Shown here one piece after another: positions 32,020 through 43,009 of a DNA stretch of 64,000 nucleotides (its first letter is position 1; each line of letters begins with the position of its first letter). The translations under genes were made by a program, and so were the position numbers. Below the pieces are notes generated by a model. That model was not told the origin of the DNA. It did no database searches and saw nothing but the letters and a program-made list of their open reading frames with translations. Source of the stretch: Sternotherus odoratus (Eukaryota > Chordata > Testudines > Kinosternidae); contig JAVMKO010000002.1 of the NCBI GenBank assembly GCA_032164245.1, forward strand, positions 175,528,920-175,592,919, given 5' to 3'.

Positions 32020-33182
32020 GGGGGGGGGTTGGAGGAAAGGAGGTTTTGGGGGGAGAGACCTGGCTGGGTGGGTCAGTTGGGGGTTGGAGGAAAGGAGGTT
32101 TTGGGGGGAGAGACCTGGGTGGGTCAGTTGGGGGTTGGAGGACAGGAGGTTTGGGGGGGAGAGACCTGGCTGGGTGGGTCAGTTGGGGGGGGGTTGGAGG
32201 AAAGGAGGTTTGGGGGGGGAGAGACCTGGCTGGGTGGGTCAGTTGGGGGTTGGAGGAAAGGAGGTTTGGGGGGGAGAGACCTGGCTGGGTGGGTCATTTG
32301 GGGGGGGGAGGTTGGAGGAAAGGAGGTTTTGGGGGGAGAGACCTGGCTGGGTGGGTCAGTTGGGGGTTGGAGGAAAGGAGGTTTTGGGGGGAGAGACCTG
32401 GCTGGGTGGGTCAGTTGGGGGTTGGAGGAAAGGAGGTTTGGGGGGGGAGAGACCTGGCTGGGTGGGTCAGTTGGGGGTTGGAGGAAAGGAGGTTTGGGGG
32501 GGAGAGACCTGGCTGGGTGGGTCATTTGGGGGGGGGTTGGAGGAAAGGAGGTTTTGGGGGGAGAGACCTGGCTGGGTGGGTCAGTTGGGGGTTGGAGGAA
32601 AGGAGCTTTGGGGCGGAGAGACCTGGCTGGGTGGGTCAGTTGGGGGTTGGAGGAAAGGAGGTTTGGGGGGGAGAGACCTGGCTGGGTGGGTCATTTGGGG
32701 GGGGGGTTTGGAGGAAAGGAGGTTTGGGGGGGAGAGACCTGGCTGGGTGGGTCAGTTGGGGGGGGGGGTTGGAGGAAAGGAGGTTTTGGGGGGAGAGACC
32801 TGGCTGGGTGGGTCAGTTGGGGGGGGGAGGGTTGGAGGAAAGGAGGTTTTGGGGGGAGAGACCTGGCTGGGTGGGTCAGTTGGGGGGGAGGGTTGGAGGA
32901 AAGGAGGTTTTGGGGGGAGAGACCTGGCTGGGTGGGTCAGTTGGGGAGGGTTGGAGGAAAGGAGGTTTGGGGGGGAGAGACCTGGCTGGGTGGGTCAGTT
33001 GGGGGGGGGGGGTTGGAGGAAAGGAGGTTTGGGGGGGAGAGACCTGGCTGGGTGGGTCAGTTGGGGGTTGGAGGAAAGGAGGTTTGGGGGGGAGAGACCT
33101 GGCTGGGTGGGTCATTGGGGGGGGGGTTGGAGGAAAGGAGGTTTTGGGGGGAGAGACCTGGCTGGGTGGGTCAGTTGGGGGG
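32020..33182 (+). repeat. 55-60-bp G-rich minisatellite, about 20 copies
   Basis: The unit GGTTGGAGGAAAGGAGGTTT then GGGGGGAGAGACCTGGCTGG and GTGGGTCAGTT repeats about 20 times with very little sequence divergence. Copies differ mainly in the length of two G-runs. All three plus-strand frames are open for hundreds of codons (up to 497), because the unit has no stop in any frame on that strand. This is not coding evidence. Confidence 0.95.
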
Positions 33183-33185
33183 TTG

Positions 33186-33415
33186 ATGTGTAGTGAACAG
33201 GTGTTCATGTGTAGTGTTCATGTGTAGTGAACAGGTGTTCATGTGTAGTGTTCATGTGTAGTGTTCATGTGTAGTGTTCATGTGTAGTGAACAGGTGTTC
33301 ATGTGTAGTGTTCATGTGTAGTGAACAGGTGTTCATGTGTAGTGTTCATGTGTAGTGTTCATGTGTAGTGTTCATGTGTAGTGAACAGGTGTTCATGTGT
33401 AGTGTATCAATGTGT
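33186..33415 (+). repeat. TGTAGTG(TTCATG/AACAGGTGTTCATG) minisatellite
   Basis: Alternating 15-bp and 20-bp units (TGTGTAGTGTTCA and TGTGTAGTGAACAGGTGTTC) form a higher-order pattern over 230 bp, followed by an AATAA-rich run. The TTCA/TGAA palindromic steps let neighbouring units pair. Confidence 0.93.
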
Positions 33416-33582
33416 TATTAAATAATAACTGAATAAAATAATAATAAATAAATAATTAAAAACAACATCCATGTTTTGATTCTTTTTTATTTGGACCTCG
33501 AGTGTGTTGTCGGCCCCCGAACTGCTATTTGATAGTTAATGTGGCCCTCGGGCTGAAAAGTTTGGAGACCCCTGCTCTAGGG

Positions 33583-34012
33583 GACTGAGAAAGCTTGAAC
33601 CCCTCTGCTTTGGAGATTGGCCTCTGAGCTCTTCATAATGAAAGCCCTGCAAATCTGCAGATATCCGCTTTATGTCCGCTGATATCCATGATGCAGCTAT
33701 CCACGGACCATTTTTGCTGATCGTGGATTAGATGTGGATAAAAATTCTGTATCTGCACAGGACTCTATCCATAATCCAAGTGAGGTCTGCCCCATGGGAA
33801 GAACACCAACAATATTGTCTTATGAGTGTATGCCACAAGGGTCACATAGCTACCTGTATCTGAACAGAATTAAAACATCTATAAGCATGACAGTGAAATC
33901 TGCTTTGCATTCGATAACAGGAATTGCTCTGTATTCGATAGCAGTGAAAACTGCTCTTCATTGGATAGAAGTGAATTTTAATTATATACTGTATTGATTT
34001 ATCACACTAGTG
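33583..34012. other. Intergenic, short internal duplications only
   Basis: A run of related phrases (GCATTCGATAACAG..., GTATTCGATAGCAGTGAAA, CATTGGATAGAAGTGAA) near 33900-33975 suggests a three-copy degenerate 30-bp repeat. No gene or transposon terminus was recognised. Confidence 0.4.
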
Positions 34013-34263
34013 CAGGGGTAGACAACCTTTGGCATGGGTGCCAAAGGCGGCACACGAGCTGATTTTCAGTGGCACTCACATTACCTGGGTCCTGGCCACC
34101 AGTCTGGGGGGCTCTGCATTTTAATTTAATTTTAAATGAAGCTTCTTAAACAGTTTAAAAACCTTATTTATTTTACATACAACACTAGTTTAATTATATA
34201 TTAAAGACTTATGGAAAGAGACCTTCTAAAAACATTCAAATGTATTACTGGCACACGGAACTT
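34013..34263 (+). mobile_element. hAT MITE, CAGGGGTGCC family, copy 2 (3' truncated)
   Basis: It begins CAGGGGTAGACAACCTTTGG and shares GCACACGAGCTGATTTTCAG, the TTTTAAATGAAGCTTCTTAA segment and GACCTTCTAAAAA with copies at 10348 and 36205. It stops after TATTACTGGCACAC, without the ACCCCTG right terminus. Confidence 0.68.
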
Positions 34264-35288
34264 TCTGATATAACTAAACTAAATTAATTCTAAGTTTTCT
34301 TCTACTTCTCTACATCCCTTATTTCTATACAACCTCACTGTGAATTATGACTTTTTAAAGAATAGTTTGCTATCTTTTTAGACTATGGTGATTAGTTTTA
34401 CATTTTAGGCCTTCTCTTGCTCACATTGACATTAATCTGAACAGGTCCTGGTCTTATGCCACACAACTGTATAGAAGACCCATATACTTGTCTGTTACAC
34501 ACAATCATACTTATTTTGCTGGTTACCTTTTACATTCAAATATAAAGTAATCTCTTTTGTGGCCACTATATCAAAGAATAAAGAAAATCAGTGTGTTAAA
34601 TTGTTTTCTTGCTCTACAAATGTATCAAAGCTGGACTATTCAAACTCAACAGGTGGTCTCATAGAATAGAGGTACCTGTAACTTCTATAAAAATAGTACT
34701 TCACCACTGACTGACAACCCTTATCTACCAACCCATAAGGATGTGCACCTGTAAGTGGAAAGTTGTAGTCCTCCATTTCAGTGATACAGACTAAACGATA
34801 TACCATTGTTCATGCTCATCATAATTATGCATATCATTCCAATATCTTAATCCAATATGGTTAATATTTTTAATATGCTGCACATCTTTGAAAAAACGTG
34901 CGATACCTTTCATTATAAGATGTAAACATTTTGCACATTGGCACTTATTTTTCATGGTATAACACTGTTTGGTAATAATTTCTAGTTTTAGAAGACAAAA
35001 TGCTAGATAGTATTCATGAGATGATACATAGAAGAAGATATTAGGTCAACATCACTAAACTAAAGAATGCACATGTGAGGAAAAGAAAGTAACTCGCTGT
35101 CAGAAAAAGAGTCCCCCCCAAAAAGACTGATTACCTCTTTGGAGGAGCACATGAAGATTCCCACTGACTTCAGTGGGCGTGGGATCAGGCCTTGAACCAA
35201 GTATTGTCCTGCTTTACAACCCCAGTGATTTCCATAGGCTTGCATGAGTGCATATCTTGCAATGATTTGCTGTACTGTGTAGATAATT
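34264..35288. other. Intergenic, nothing recognised
   Basis: AT-rich sequence. A phrase at 35155-35200 (CCCACTGACTTCAGTGGGCG) is probably an old fragment of a palindromic amniote MITE. Nothing else seen. Confidence 0.45.
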
Positions 35289-35543
35289 ATGGCTATGACT
35301 ACACTACAGTACCACTGCTAGTGCAGATACTATAAGCAAATGGGAGAGAGTTCTCCTGTCAACATAATTACTCCAGCCCCCACAAGTCACAGTAGCTATG
35401 TTGGTGGGAGAAGCTCTCCTGCCAACATAGAGTTGTCCATACTAGTGTTTAGGTTGATGTAACTTATGTTGCTCAGGCAGGTGGCTTATTCACACCAATG
35501 AGTAACATAATTTATACTGTCAGCTGTAGTATGTACGTAGCCT
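35289..35543. mobile_element. MITE of the 'tctacac/tagcta' family
   Basis: The ends TATGGCTATGACTACACTAC and, read inward from the right, GGCTACGTACATACTACAGC are imperfect inverted repeats. Inside, two inverted blocks carry GGGAGAGAGTTCTCCTGTCA and GGGAGAAGCTCTCCTGCCAA. The same design (paired 'gagagctctcc' blocks) is seen at 4372 and 40977. No target duplication was resolved. Confidence 0.55.
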
Positions 35544-36204
35544 ATCTTCTTGACTTCACTAAGTATGTGTGTCAATGGTTATTGTCATGCATTAGAAAGG
35601 TTTAGTAGTAACTTCCCTTTTCTTGCTTCCCAGCACATGGAGTCTGGTATGTTGCATCTGTGAGTGATATTGTTCACTACTTATTTGGATTTAAATATAA
35701 CATGAAAGAACTCCTCCTCTCTTGTATTTTAAGTACTAGGACTATTACTTTAAAATAAATAAATTAATTGCATAAAAGAGGTACAAAATCATTACAAACA
35801 CCCACATAGTACATTTCTTTCCCTTACTCTATATATCCATCAGTCAATCAACTTCTATGCGTGAAACTATGCATGTATATTACAAATCAGATCTACGCAC
35901 TCTTCCCCTGTTCTATGAATAATTTAATTTGTTATCCTCATGTAAGTGCTGGATTGGATAAGGTGGGTGTGGCCAATAATACAGGATATCTGGAATTTGA
36001 TGATCACCATTTAACACAAATTACTGAAAAAAGAATATCTGGGGTCTGGAGGAAAGATAACATAAGGTGGGATAGGTGCTGTTCCTGTGGGAGCCTGAGA
36101 CTTCTTCCTTAGAAAAACCTGGGGTAGAAAATATCATATACCTGTGGTTTGAGGCATATAGGGCTTGACTGGGTTCTCATGTACACTGGTGTAAATCATA
36201 AGTG
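35544..36204. other. Intergenic, nothing recognised
   Basis: AT-rich sequence with no identifiable feature. The short open frame at 35861-36112 has no domain. Confidence 0.45.
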
Positions 36205-36441
36205 GGTGGGTCCTAGCCACCGATCTGGGGGGCTCTGCATTTTAATTTAAATGTAATTTTAAATGAAGCTTCTTAAACATTTTATTTACTTTACATACAA
36301 CAATAGTTTAGTTCTATATTATAGACTTATAGAAAGAGACCTTCTAAAAATGTAAAAATGTATTACTGGCACGCGAAATCTTAAATTTGAGTGAATAAAT
36401 GACGACTTGGGACACCACTTCTGAAAAGCTGCCAACCCCTG
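36205..36441 (+). mobile_element. hAT MITE, CAGGGGTGCC family, copy 3 (5' truncated)
   Basis: It begins inside the element (GGGTCCTAGCCACCGATCTG), retains the AT-rich right half, and ends with the right terminus AAGCTGCCAACCCCTG. It overlaps most of the sequence of copy 2, so the two are separate copies and not halves of one element. Confidence 0.68.
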
Positions 36442-36972
36442 GTTTAGACATTGCCTTGTTATATGGAGCATAGTTAAGAGAAGAACACAATAGCTATGGT
36501 TTTTGCTCTTTGCCATTAACTAACTAGGTATAAGAGAGGGACTAGAACATGTTTTAACCATCAAAGTTTGAAAATACATAGCTATGCATTTATTGGAAAT
36601 TTGTGGATTTTAATTTTTGCTACAGGGGGTAAAAGTGGTTATGTCAGTCAGTATTCTCTTCCCACAAGTGGAAGAAAGCCATCAGTTAGTTCTCTGTGGA
36701 GTCATGATTTATTTCTTAATACAACATCATTGCCAGATGGTCAAGCCACTTCCTCAGAAGAGCAGGAGAGGTGTCATTCCTTGAGGAGGAAAGGGTAAAC
36801 CAAAAATAAAGAATCAGTCTCTCTGGAGAAGCCAAGTAGATTAGGATATGTGAATCAGGATTAGTTTCACATCCAATACTATGCTAGACAGAGTCTGCAA
36901 TGGTTGACAGAAAAAAGAGTTCTTAGTTCCCCAACAATTCTTTTAACCTATGGCTTTCTTTCTCTTTCTTTC

Positions 36973-37040
<68 letters not shown>

Positions 37041-37639
37041 TCAAGCAAAGTACTAAGTAAATTACCCAAACATTGAAAGACTGTGCAGTAAAACAGCTCT
37101 AATTCTGTAAAGGAGAATATAACTTTTATTATAAAATATAGATTAGCTCAGTGGTTCTTACACTATCATTCTATGGATAACATCACAGGCAGATCTCCTC
37201 AGGGCCCTTCTTTCCAACATCCCAGTTCCCTATTCAAAATTCTACAGTCCCCCAGAACATTTCTGTGGGCCACTGGTGATCAAAGGACCACAGTGTGAGA
37301 TTTACTGTATTAGATTATCCAGTCTACAGAGATCTCTATCAATTTGACTATATAATCTATATAATTATATATATAATCTGTATAATTGTAGCATTGCACT
37401 ACAATTTTTATAAGTTCTTCTTCTTAGTGGATATGCAACATGCCTCAGGTGTCATGTGACCAGGATTCATCACTGAATTTGGTCCACTGATTGGATCATT
37501 ATCTTCCCCAGTCCAGCTGGGTACTGATGGGGAGTGTGACATGAATGCTGATCCATGGTACCCTTTTCTAAATTACCTACATGTATAAGATTCCACCATA
37601 TAAAACTGACTTTTTATGGAAAAGTCCTAATTCATAATG
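36442..37639. other. Intergenic with one microsatellite
   Basis: Contains the (TTTC)n run at 36954-37042 and a TATA-rich stretch near 37340-37390. Otherwise nothing recognised. Confidence 0.45.
36954..37042 (+). repeat. (TTTC)n microsatellite
   Basis: About 20 tetranucleotide TTTC units with slight irregularity (TCTCTTTC) at the start. It is a pure polypyrimidine/polypurine tract. Confidence 0.97.
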
Positions 37640-37790
37640 GATTTTAGACATCTCTGGGTATTATAATAGGCAGGTATTATTCCCTTACTACAGATGGGGA
37701 AAATAAGGTACAATGAGGGCAAGTGGCTTAGCTAGGGTTACCAAGGCAGTTAGCATCAGAGGGGAGACGAGTTCTGCCGGAGAGTACACA
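37640..37790 (+). repeat. MIR/CORE-SINE fragment
   Basis: TATTATTCCCTTACTACAGA followed by TGGGGAAAATAAGG, then AAGTGGCTTAGCTAGGGTTA, follows the MIR core order (attattcccattttacagatgaggaaac ... gtgacttgcccaaggtc). The ends are decayed. Confidence 0.6.
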
Positions 37791-40700
37791 AAGAGACCAT
37801 GGCTATAATCCTGCCTCCTCTGAATTGCTGGAGTGTTTTGCATTCCAAAGGATACATGAGGAGAGCAGTCAATGGGGAATGCATGGACTGCAACTCTGCC
37901 TGCCTGCTGCAAGTAGTGGCATTTGTTCCATTGGGTCCCTCTGCAAAGTTCATTTCTGTTCAGAAGATGTCATTTCCCTACAAAATGGCATCCCCCACAC
38001 CGGTAGGGTGTGTTCTGGCACCACTTCCACTGTGTTTGTCACCAGGTTCAAGTAAGTGAGTTACTATGTCAGAGGGCCCCTTACTGCCTCAGGGCACCCT
38101 GTGATTATCTCCACCACTGCAGACTGCCCTCCTCCTTTGCACAACCCATGAGGTAGTGGGACACACTTTGGCCCTCAGTTAGCACAAGAGTCATCTGTTG
38201 CTTAGTGGTGTGGGGTTTGTTTGTTTTTCACTAAAGCAAATTGGTGTGACCAGAAATTTGTCCTAATTTTTCGTGCTGTCATCACAAATCCAGAGGATGT
38301 GCAGATGGGAAGAGTCATACTTTTTGGAGGGCTGCCAGATGCATACAGGATTTATTTTTTTCGATTCAGTTTTGTCCCTCTAATCTCTTGCAGCTACAGT
38401 GACCTTAGCTGTTGCTTGTAACAACAACAGAAAAACATTTTCCATGCATAAAGTGTGATTTTTAAGCTAATGATGTCCCTAAAGCAACCTATGAAACCTT
38501 TAGGTGGCAGCCAAGGGCTACAATTTGAACTCCTAGATTTATTCTTGTGTGCGGTTTATGGACTGTAGTTCTAAGAGTGTAGAGAATACCTATTAAAGAA
38601 TGAGTTTTCAGTCCACCCAGAGGCAAAATTAAATAGAAATTTAACACTTAAAGCAAGATGTCTGCTAAATATACATTTGGACACATTAGAATGTAACTGG
38701 GACCTCCCTTCCTGGCCCAGCCAGCCATTGTGCCTCCATTCTGTTCTCCTGCAAATCACTTCCGAAAAAACACTTCTCCAAGAAGCCTAAAATCCTAGTT
38801 GTTCTGTGTCTCTGGCCTGCTACCACAGGGTCAGGCTCTTATTAGACCTGAGACATGCATCCATGGGTGGGGTGGAGGCATACAAGGTGGTATCTCTCTC
38901 CTCACCTCCCTCCTGCACATCGCCCAAGGGCCCATAGCAATAACAGTTATTGTGAGCTGGGACTGCCTGTCCACTCCTCTCCATTCCTCCAAGTCATCTG
39001 GAAAGGGGAAGAAGGAGGTGGGTATCACTCTGCCTTCACCTCCTGCCCGGGCACTGGCCAACAGAGCAGGGCCAGAGCACAATGATGTATAAGGAATAAT
39101 CTAGCTATAGTGAAAATGCCTTTGTGGTCTTGGAGTGAAAGTGAGTCACGAGGGAATTATGTGTCTCAATGCTGGCCTATTGAGGCGGGAGGGAGTTGTC
39201 ACCTCTCCCTGACTAGCTGATTATGTAATGTATTGCTCAATTGTCTACTTTTGTACCAATCCAGAAAAGTCAATGGAAAACCATTGAAGATAAACTATAA
39301 ACATTAAAACCACTTGGAGGTACAAAGGAACATTACAACCAACAGTGGATCACCCTTTCTGGGAAGAAAGACAAAAGACTGACTAGTATAGCACAGGATG
39401 GAGAAAGAGACTCTGTATCCATTCACTGAGGAAATGTCTTGTTGAGCAGGGGTGTTTCATGAAAAATTGGATCCTGGTTCTCAGGAAGCCAGCCAGCTCT
39501 GCAGCAGACTGAACTTTGGAGCACAACTTTATTACATAGGAAAGGTAACCGTTAGTAAGCATAGACCCTAGTTTGCATTTTATGATTGTTTTCTATTGTA
39601 ACCATTTGTTCCCATCATTCTCTCATTTCTAGTAGAAACTCTCGTCTTTCTAAGTAGACCTTCTTTTGCTTTATTAGAAATCCTCACAAGTACTGTGAAT
39701 TATACAGGAGCAGTGATTTGAGGTAAAACTGGTAAACTGGGGAACACTGGTCCTTTGGGAGCAAATTCTGGGATTTCTGTGAGTAGCCAGTGTCAGGGGC
39801 TGGAAATCACAGAAAAATGTGTTAAGGGGACTGGGATGCACCTATTGTTAACCTGCAAGGCAAAGACAGGGCTAGAATAGCCCAGACAAGGAGTGACTGA
39901 AAGGCTGATGGTGTTAGGAAGGTAGCACCCAGTTACCAGACACAAGACTCTCGCTTGCTAGAGGCAGGGGTAACAAGGTAATTCATAGTCCTGGGTACCC
40001 AAGATCTGTCACAATAAGGATTGTCATACTACCACTTTCACATAAGAAAATTGGTGCTTTGCAGTGTACACTCTGCTGTTCTAGAAATGGGAAATCTGAA
40101 AAACTTTCAAATAGTGCAAAATATTTATTTTATAATCTTCAATGCGCTTGACATAATTAACAACTATGCGTGGGAAAGAATCAGTTTGCTTACTCGGTAG
40201 CAAAATACAACTACCTCTAAAGTAAAATGCAGCATACACTCTGTTGCCATCGCTAGGATAAATTGCAGTATTCATTATAGTGGTACTAATAACCTTATAC
40301 AACAGGGATCAGTGATCCAAATTCAGCAGCGATATAAGTATTTGTATGTGTTTCACATCAGAAAACATGTGTAAGGGGCCAAGCAATTTACACCATTTTA
40401 ACCATGGCTGTGCAACTTCCATTTCAATGGCTTGCAACATTTTAGCCTGGGCTGAATTTATGGGTGGTTGTTAAAGTAAGAAGGGCTTCCTTTATCTGAC
40501 CCCTTCCACACAGTTGATTTTCGTACTACTTCTTCCACTCTGCATATTGATTAAACTCGTGGGATAACCCACTAAATTCCCAATGACTGCAAGTTTAGCA
40601 ACTACTTTGCTTTTATTACCCCTTATGCCCACTATTGGATCAACTCTCCTCACCTTGCAAGTGAGAATTTTGTTTATTCCTAGATGCAATTCGCTGAATT

Positions 40701-40976
40701 TGGCCAAGGAAATGAAGAATACCACATCCAATCAAAGTAACAGAGGACCATAAGTAAGCAGAATGTTGTTATCCATTGTAGAATTTAGCCAGGACACAAT
40801 AAAAGGTTCCCCTACACTTTGCAAGAAGTGCCATAGGATATTTAGATTATTAGAAGTGGCTACTAGAGTCTTTCACCCAGAAGACCTGACAACAGTTTCT
40901 TTCATGTAAATTTCCATTGATACTGGCACTTTAAGTATGTTCACTTATATAACAAAACATTGCAGAATGAATTCTT
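37791..40976. other. Intergenic, possible degraded LTR near 39190-40013
   Basis: No exon was identified. Sequence from about 39190 (TGTCACCTCTCCCTGAC) to 40013 (AAGATCTGTCACA) resembles, from memory, a turtle LTR with TGTGACAGATCTTGGGTACC as the 5' end on the minus strand. I could not match target duplications or locate a retroviral internal region. The remainder is unremarkable. Confidence 0.3.
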
Positions 40977-41228
40977 AGGGCTTGTCTACATTTACAGGGC
41001 TGCAGAGGTGCTACTGTAGCATTTAGTGAAGAAGCTACCTATCCCAAGAGGAGAGCTTCTCCCATCAGCGTAGGTACTCCACCTCCTCAAGAGGTAGTAA
41101 CTATGTCAATGGGAAAAGCCCCTCCATCAACTTAGTGCTGTCTACACCAGCAGTTATGATGGTATAATTACATCACTGGATTTTCCACACCCCTATGCTG
41201 ACACAAGTTTGTAGTGTAGACCAAGCCT
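40977..41228. mobile_element. MITE with AGGGCTTGTCTACA termini
   Basis: The ends AGGGCTTGTCTACATTTACA and, read inward from the right, AGGCTTGGTCTACACTACAA are inverted repeats over about 20 bp. The interior repeats the GAGAGCTTCTCCCATCAGCG theme of the family. The length (252 bp) is typical of a hAT-type MITE, but no 8-bp duplication survives. Confidence 0.68.
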
Positions 41229-42287
41229 CAGAAACAGAGCTGTTAAATGCACTTGTTTTTAATTAAAAAACTTTGCACTGGGCAAACCTCCCATTCAGTC
41301 ATGGCATGCTGTCTCTCAAGGAATAATATTTATTTTGATCCTATGCTTCATATCGCAGTGATATTCCAAATACCTGTGATCAGTGGATCATTTATTTGTT
41401 CCCTCTCACACTGAGCTAGAATAAGTTCTTGTGTGATACATTTAGCTTCGTAGGGAATGGCATGGCATTTGTTGTTGGGGGTGATTTTAAAATGCTAGTT
41501 TGAGAATCAAGTTAAAAATAATCTCCCAAATTACAGTATTTCTGTTGGATAGTAAAATCCTGCCTTGTTTGTGAGAGATAATCGTACAGTTCTAGTGTGA
41601 CGTAGAAGGAATTTGGCTGTCAGCTCACATAAATAATAATATCAGTCGTGAGTAATTGCCCTGTGGTGAAAATGCCTCCTGAACTAGCTACATTTGAATT
41701 TCTAAGCAACTCCTAACTGAAGTGCCACATTTTAAGTTGTTATGGTTTTCAAGTACAGTAATAAAATATCCATAAATACGCTACAATAGCAAGAAATCCT
41801 CGGATTTCATTCCTCTCCATTTTTCAAATCTTCGGTGACTGACTCACTTCAACAAATCCTTGTACAAGGTCTGCACAAATGAAAAAAAATGGCTGCCAAT
41901 AAAGCAGCATATCAAAATACCAGTATTTTGATCTGTTAAATGTGTGGGGTCCTAACATATCATTAAATAGGACAGGCTAGACATTTTCTGAACGACTCTT
42001 GTACACTCCTCGGTCACAATGGAACTCTATAATAAGACTGAAGAATCTATACAGGAGACAGACTACAGGAGACAGACCTTTCTCATGGTTCAGTCCAAGA
42101 CTGGAATGAACTCCCACAGCAACTAACGATCAGCACAAACTTCACCACCTTCCACTCCAAGTGAAAGACACATTCCTTTGTCCTATCTTTAACAAATACA
42201 TAGCAACATGTATATTTAAAAAAAAATACCAAAGCAAGATACTCCTCTGCACACACTTCTCCCCTGGGGAGAGAATGAGAGAACAAA
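41229..42287. other. Intergenic, LINE ORF2 C-terminal scrap at about 42080-42180
   Basis: In one plus frame 42080-42180 reads D-W-N-E-L-P-Q-Q-L, then T-N-F-T-T-F-H-S-K and, after a stop, K-T-H-S-F. This resembles the 'WNxLPxxLRxxxSLxxFKxxLKTHLF' tail of L2/CR1-group LINE reverse transcriptases. It is a dead fragment. The rest shows nothing recognisable. Confidence 0.4.
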
Positions 42288-42295
42288 CTCTACAT

Positions 42296-42682
42296 CAGTG
42301 GTCCCCAACCTTTTCATCGCCGCGGACCGGGCCACGCATGCGAGTGAGGCTTGCGGCCCGGCGGCCCGCCCCGCCCCTTCCGGCTTCCGGCCGACGTCCC
42401 TTCCGGTTCCGGCCGCCTTCCGCATTTTGCTGCTTTCCCGCCTTTTTTCTTAATTTTTTGGCGCGGCGGGATCATGTGTGTCCGCCGAAAAGCCGCAGGG
42501 AAACGGCGGGAAAGCAGCAAAATGCGGAAGGCAGCCGGAACCGGAAGGGACGTCGGCCGGAAGCGGAACGGACGGCGGCCGGAAGCCGGAAGGGGCGGGG
42601 CGGAGGGGAACGCGGCCGCGGACCGGTGCCAAATGCTACACGGACCGGTACCGGTCCGCGGACCGGGGGTTGGGGACCACTG
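42296..42682. mobile_element. Complete hAT foldback MITE with perfect TSD
   Basis: The ends CAGTGGTCCCCAACCTTTTC and GGTTGGGGACCACTG are inverted repeats. They are flanked by identical 8-bp duplications CTCTACAT (42288-42295 and 42683-42690). The interior is a GC-rich palindrome: the left arm (GGCCCGCCCCGCCCCTTCCG, CCGACGTCCCTTCCGGTTCC) is repeated inverted in the right arm (CCGGAACCGGAAGGGACGTC, GGAAGGGGCGGGGCGG) around a TTTTTTGGCGCGGCGGGATC centre. Open frames on both strands are a by-product of the palindrome. Confidence 0.92.
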
Positions 42683-42690
42683 CTCTACAT

Positions 42691-43009
42691 GACAGTGGTT
42701 AGTCAAATAACTTAACGAACTACTGGAAAGTGCTTGGATACAAGGGTGGTGAGCACAGTGTAAGACTCTATATACATTAGACTAGTATGTGTGTTATATA
42801 AAATAGATATTGTCATACTCTTATAAATAAGAGGCTGTTTCACTTGATTCAATTGACTAGTTACTGTATATGTTTACCTTCCTATATGAATCATACGTAC
42901 ACCATAGGTTCCAATAGGACTACAGGCAAAAGGCATTTACTTGTTATGTGATCCAAAAATATAAAAAATTCCCATGTGCTTCCAATTATGTCTCCATACT
43001 TTTAGAGAC
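42691..43009. other. Intergenic, nothing recognised
   Basis: AT-rich spacer between a hAT MITE and the GC-rich repeat block at 43010. No feature seen. Confidence 0.4.

Larger units (their letters stand above)
31628..33574. mobile_element. Complete hAT MITE loaded with minisatellites, perfect TSD
   Basis: The element begins CAGGGGTCTCCAAACTACGG and ends TTTGGAGACCCCTG. It is flanked by identical 8-bp duplications CTCTAGGG (31620-31627 and 33575-33582). Next to the ends are matching ACGGCCCGCGGGCCAG and GTGGCCCTCGGGCTG phrases. The cargo is, in order: a GC-rich array of GGGACGCGCCGCGTGCTCCG units (31710-31900), the 55-60-bp array at 32020-33182, and the 33186-33415 array. The ~2-kb length is almost entirely repeat expansion. 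There is no transposase gene. Confidence 0.9.

Noticed and set aside
31734..33227. A 497-codon plus-strand open frame and two overlapping ones of about 390 codons
   Set aside because: All lie in a 55-60-bp minisatellite that lacks stops in every plus frame, inside a hAT element. The 'protein' is the same short peptide repeated in changing frames.
34013..36441. Two partial hAT MITE copies as halves of one split element
   Set aside because: They overlap over most of their length, so they are two separately truncated copies.
42161..42715. Frames of 113-184 codons on both strands
   Set aside because: They lie in a palindromic hAT MITE with perfect TSDs; the two strands give mirrored arginine/proline-rich peptides.
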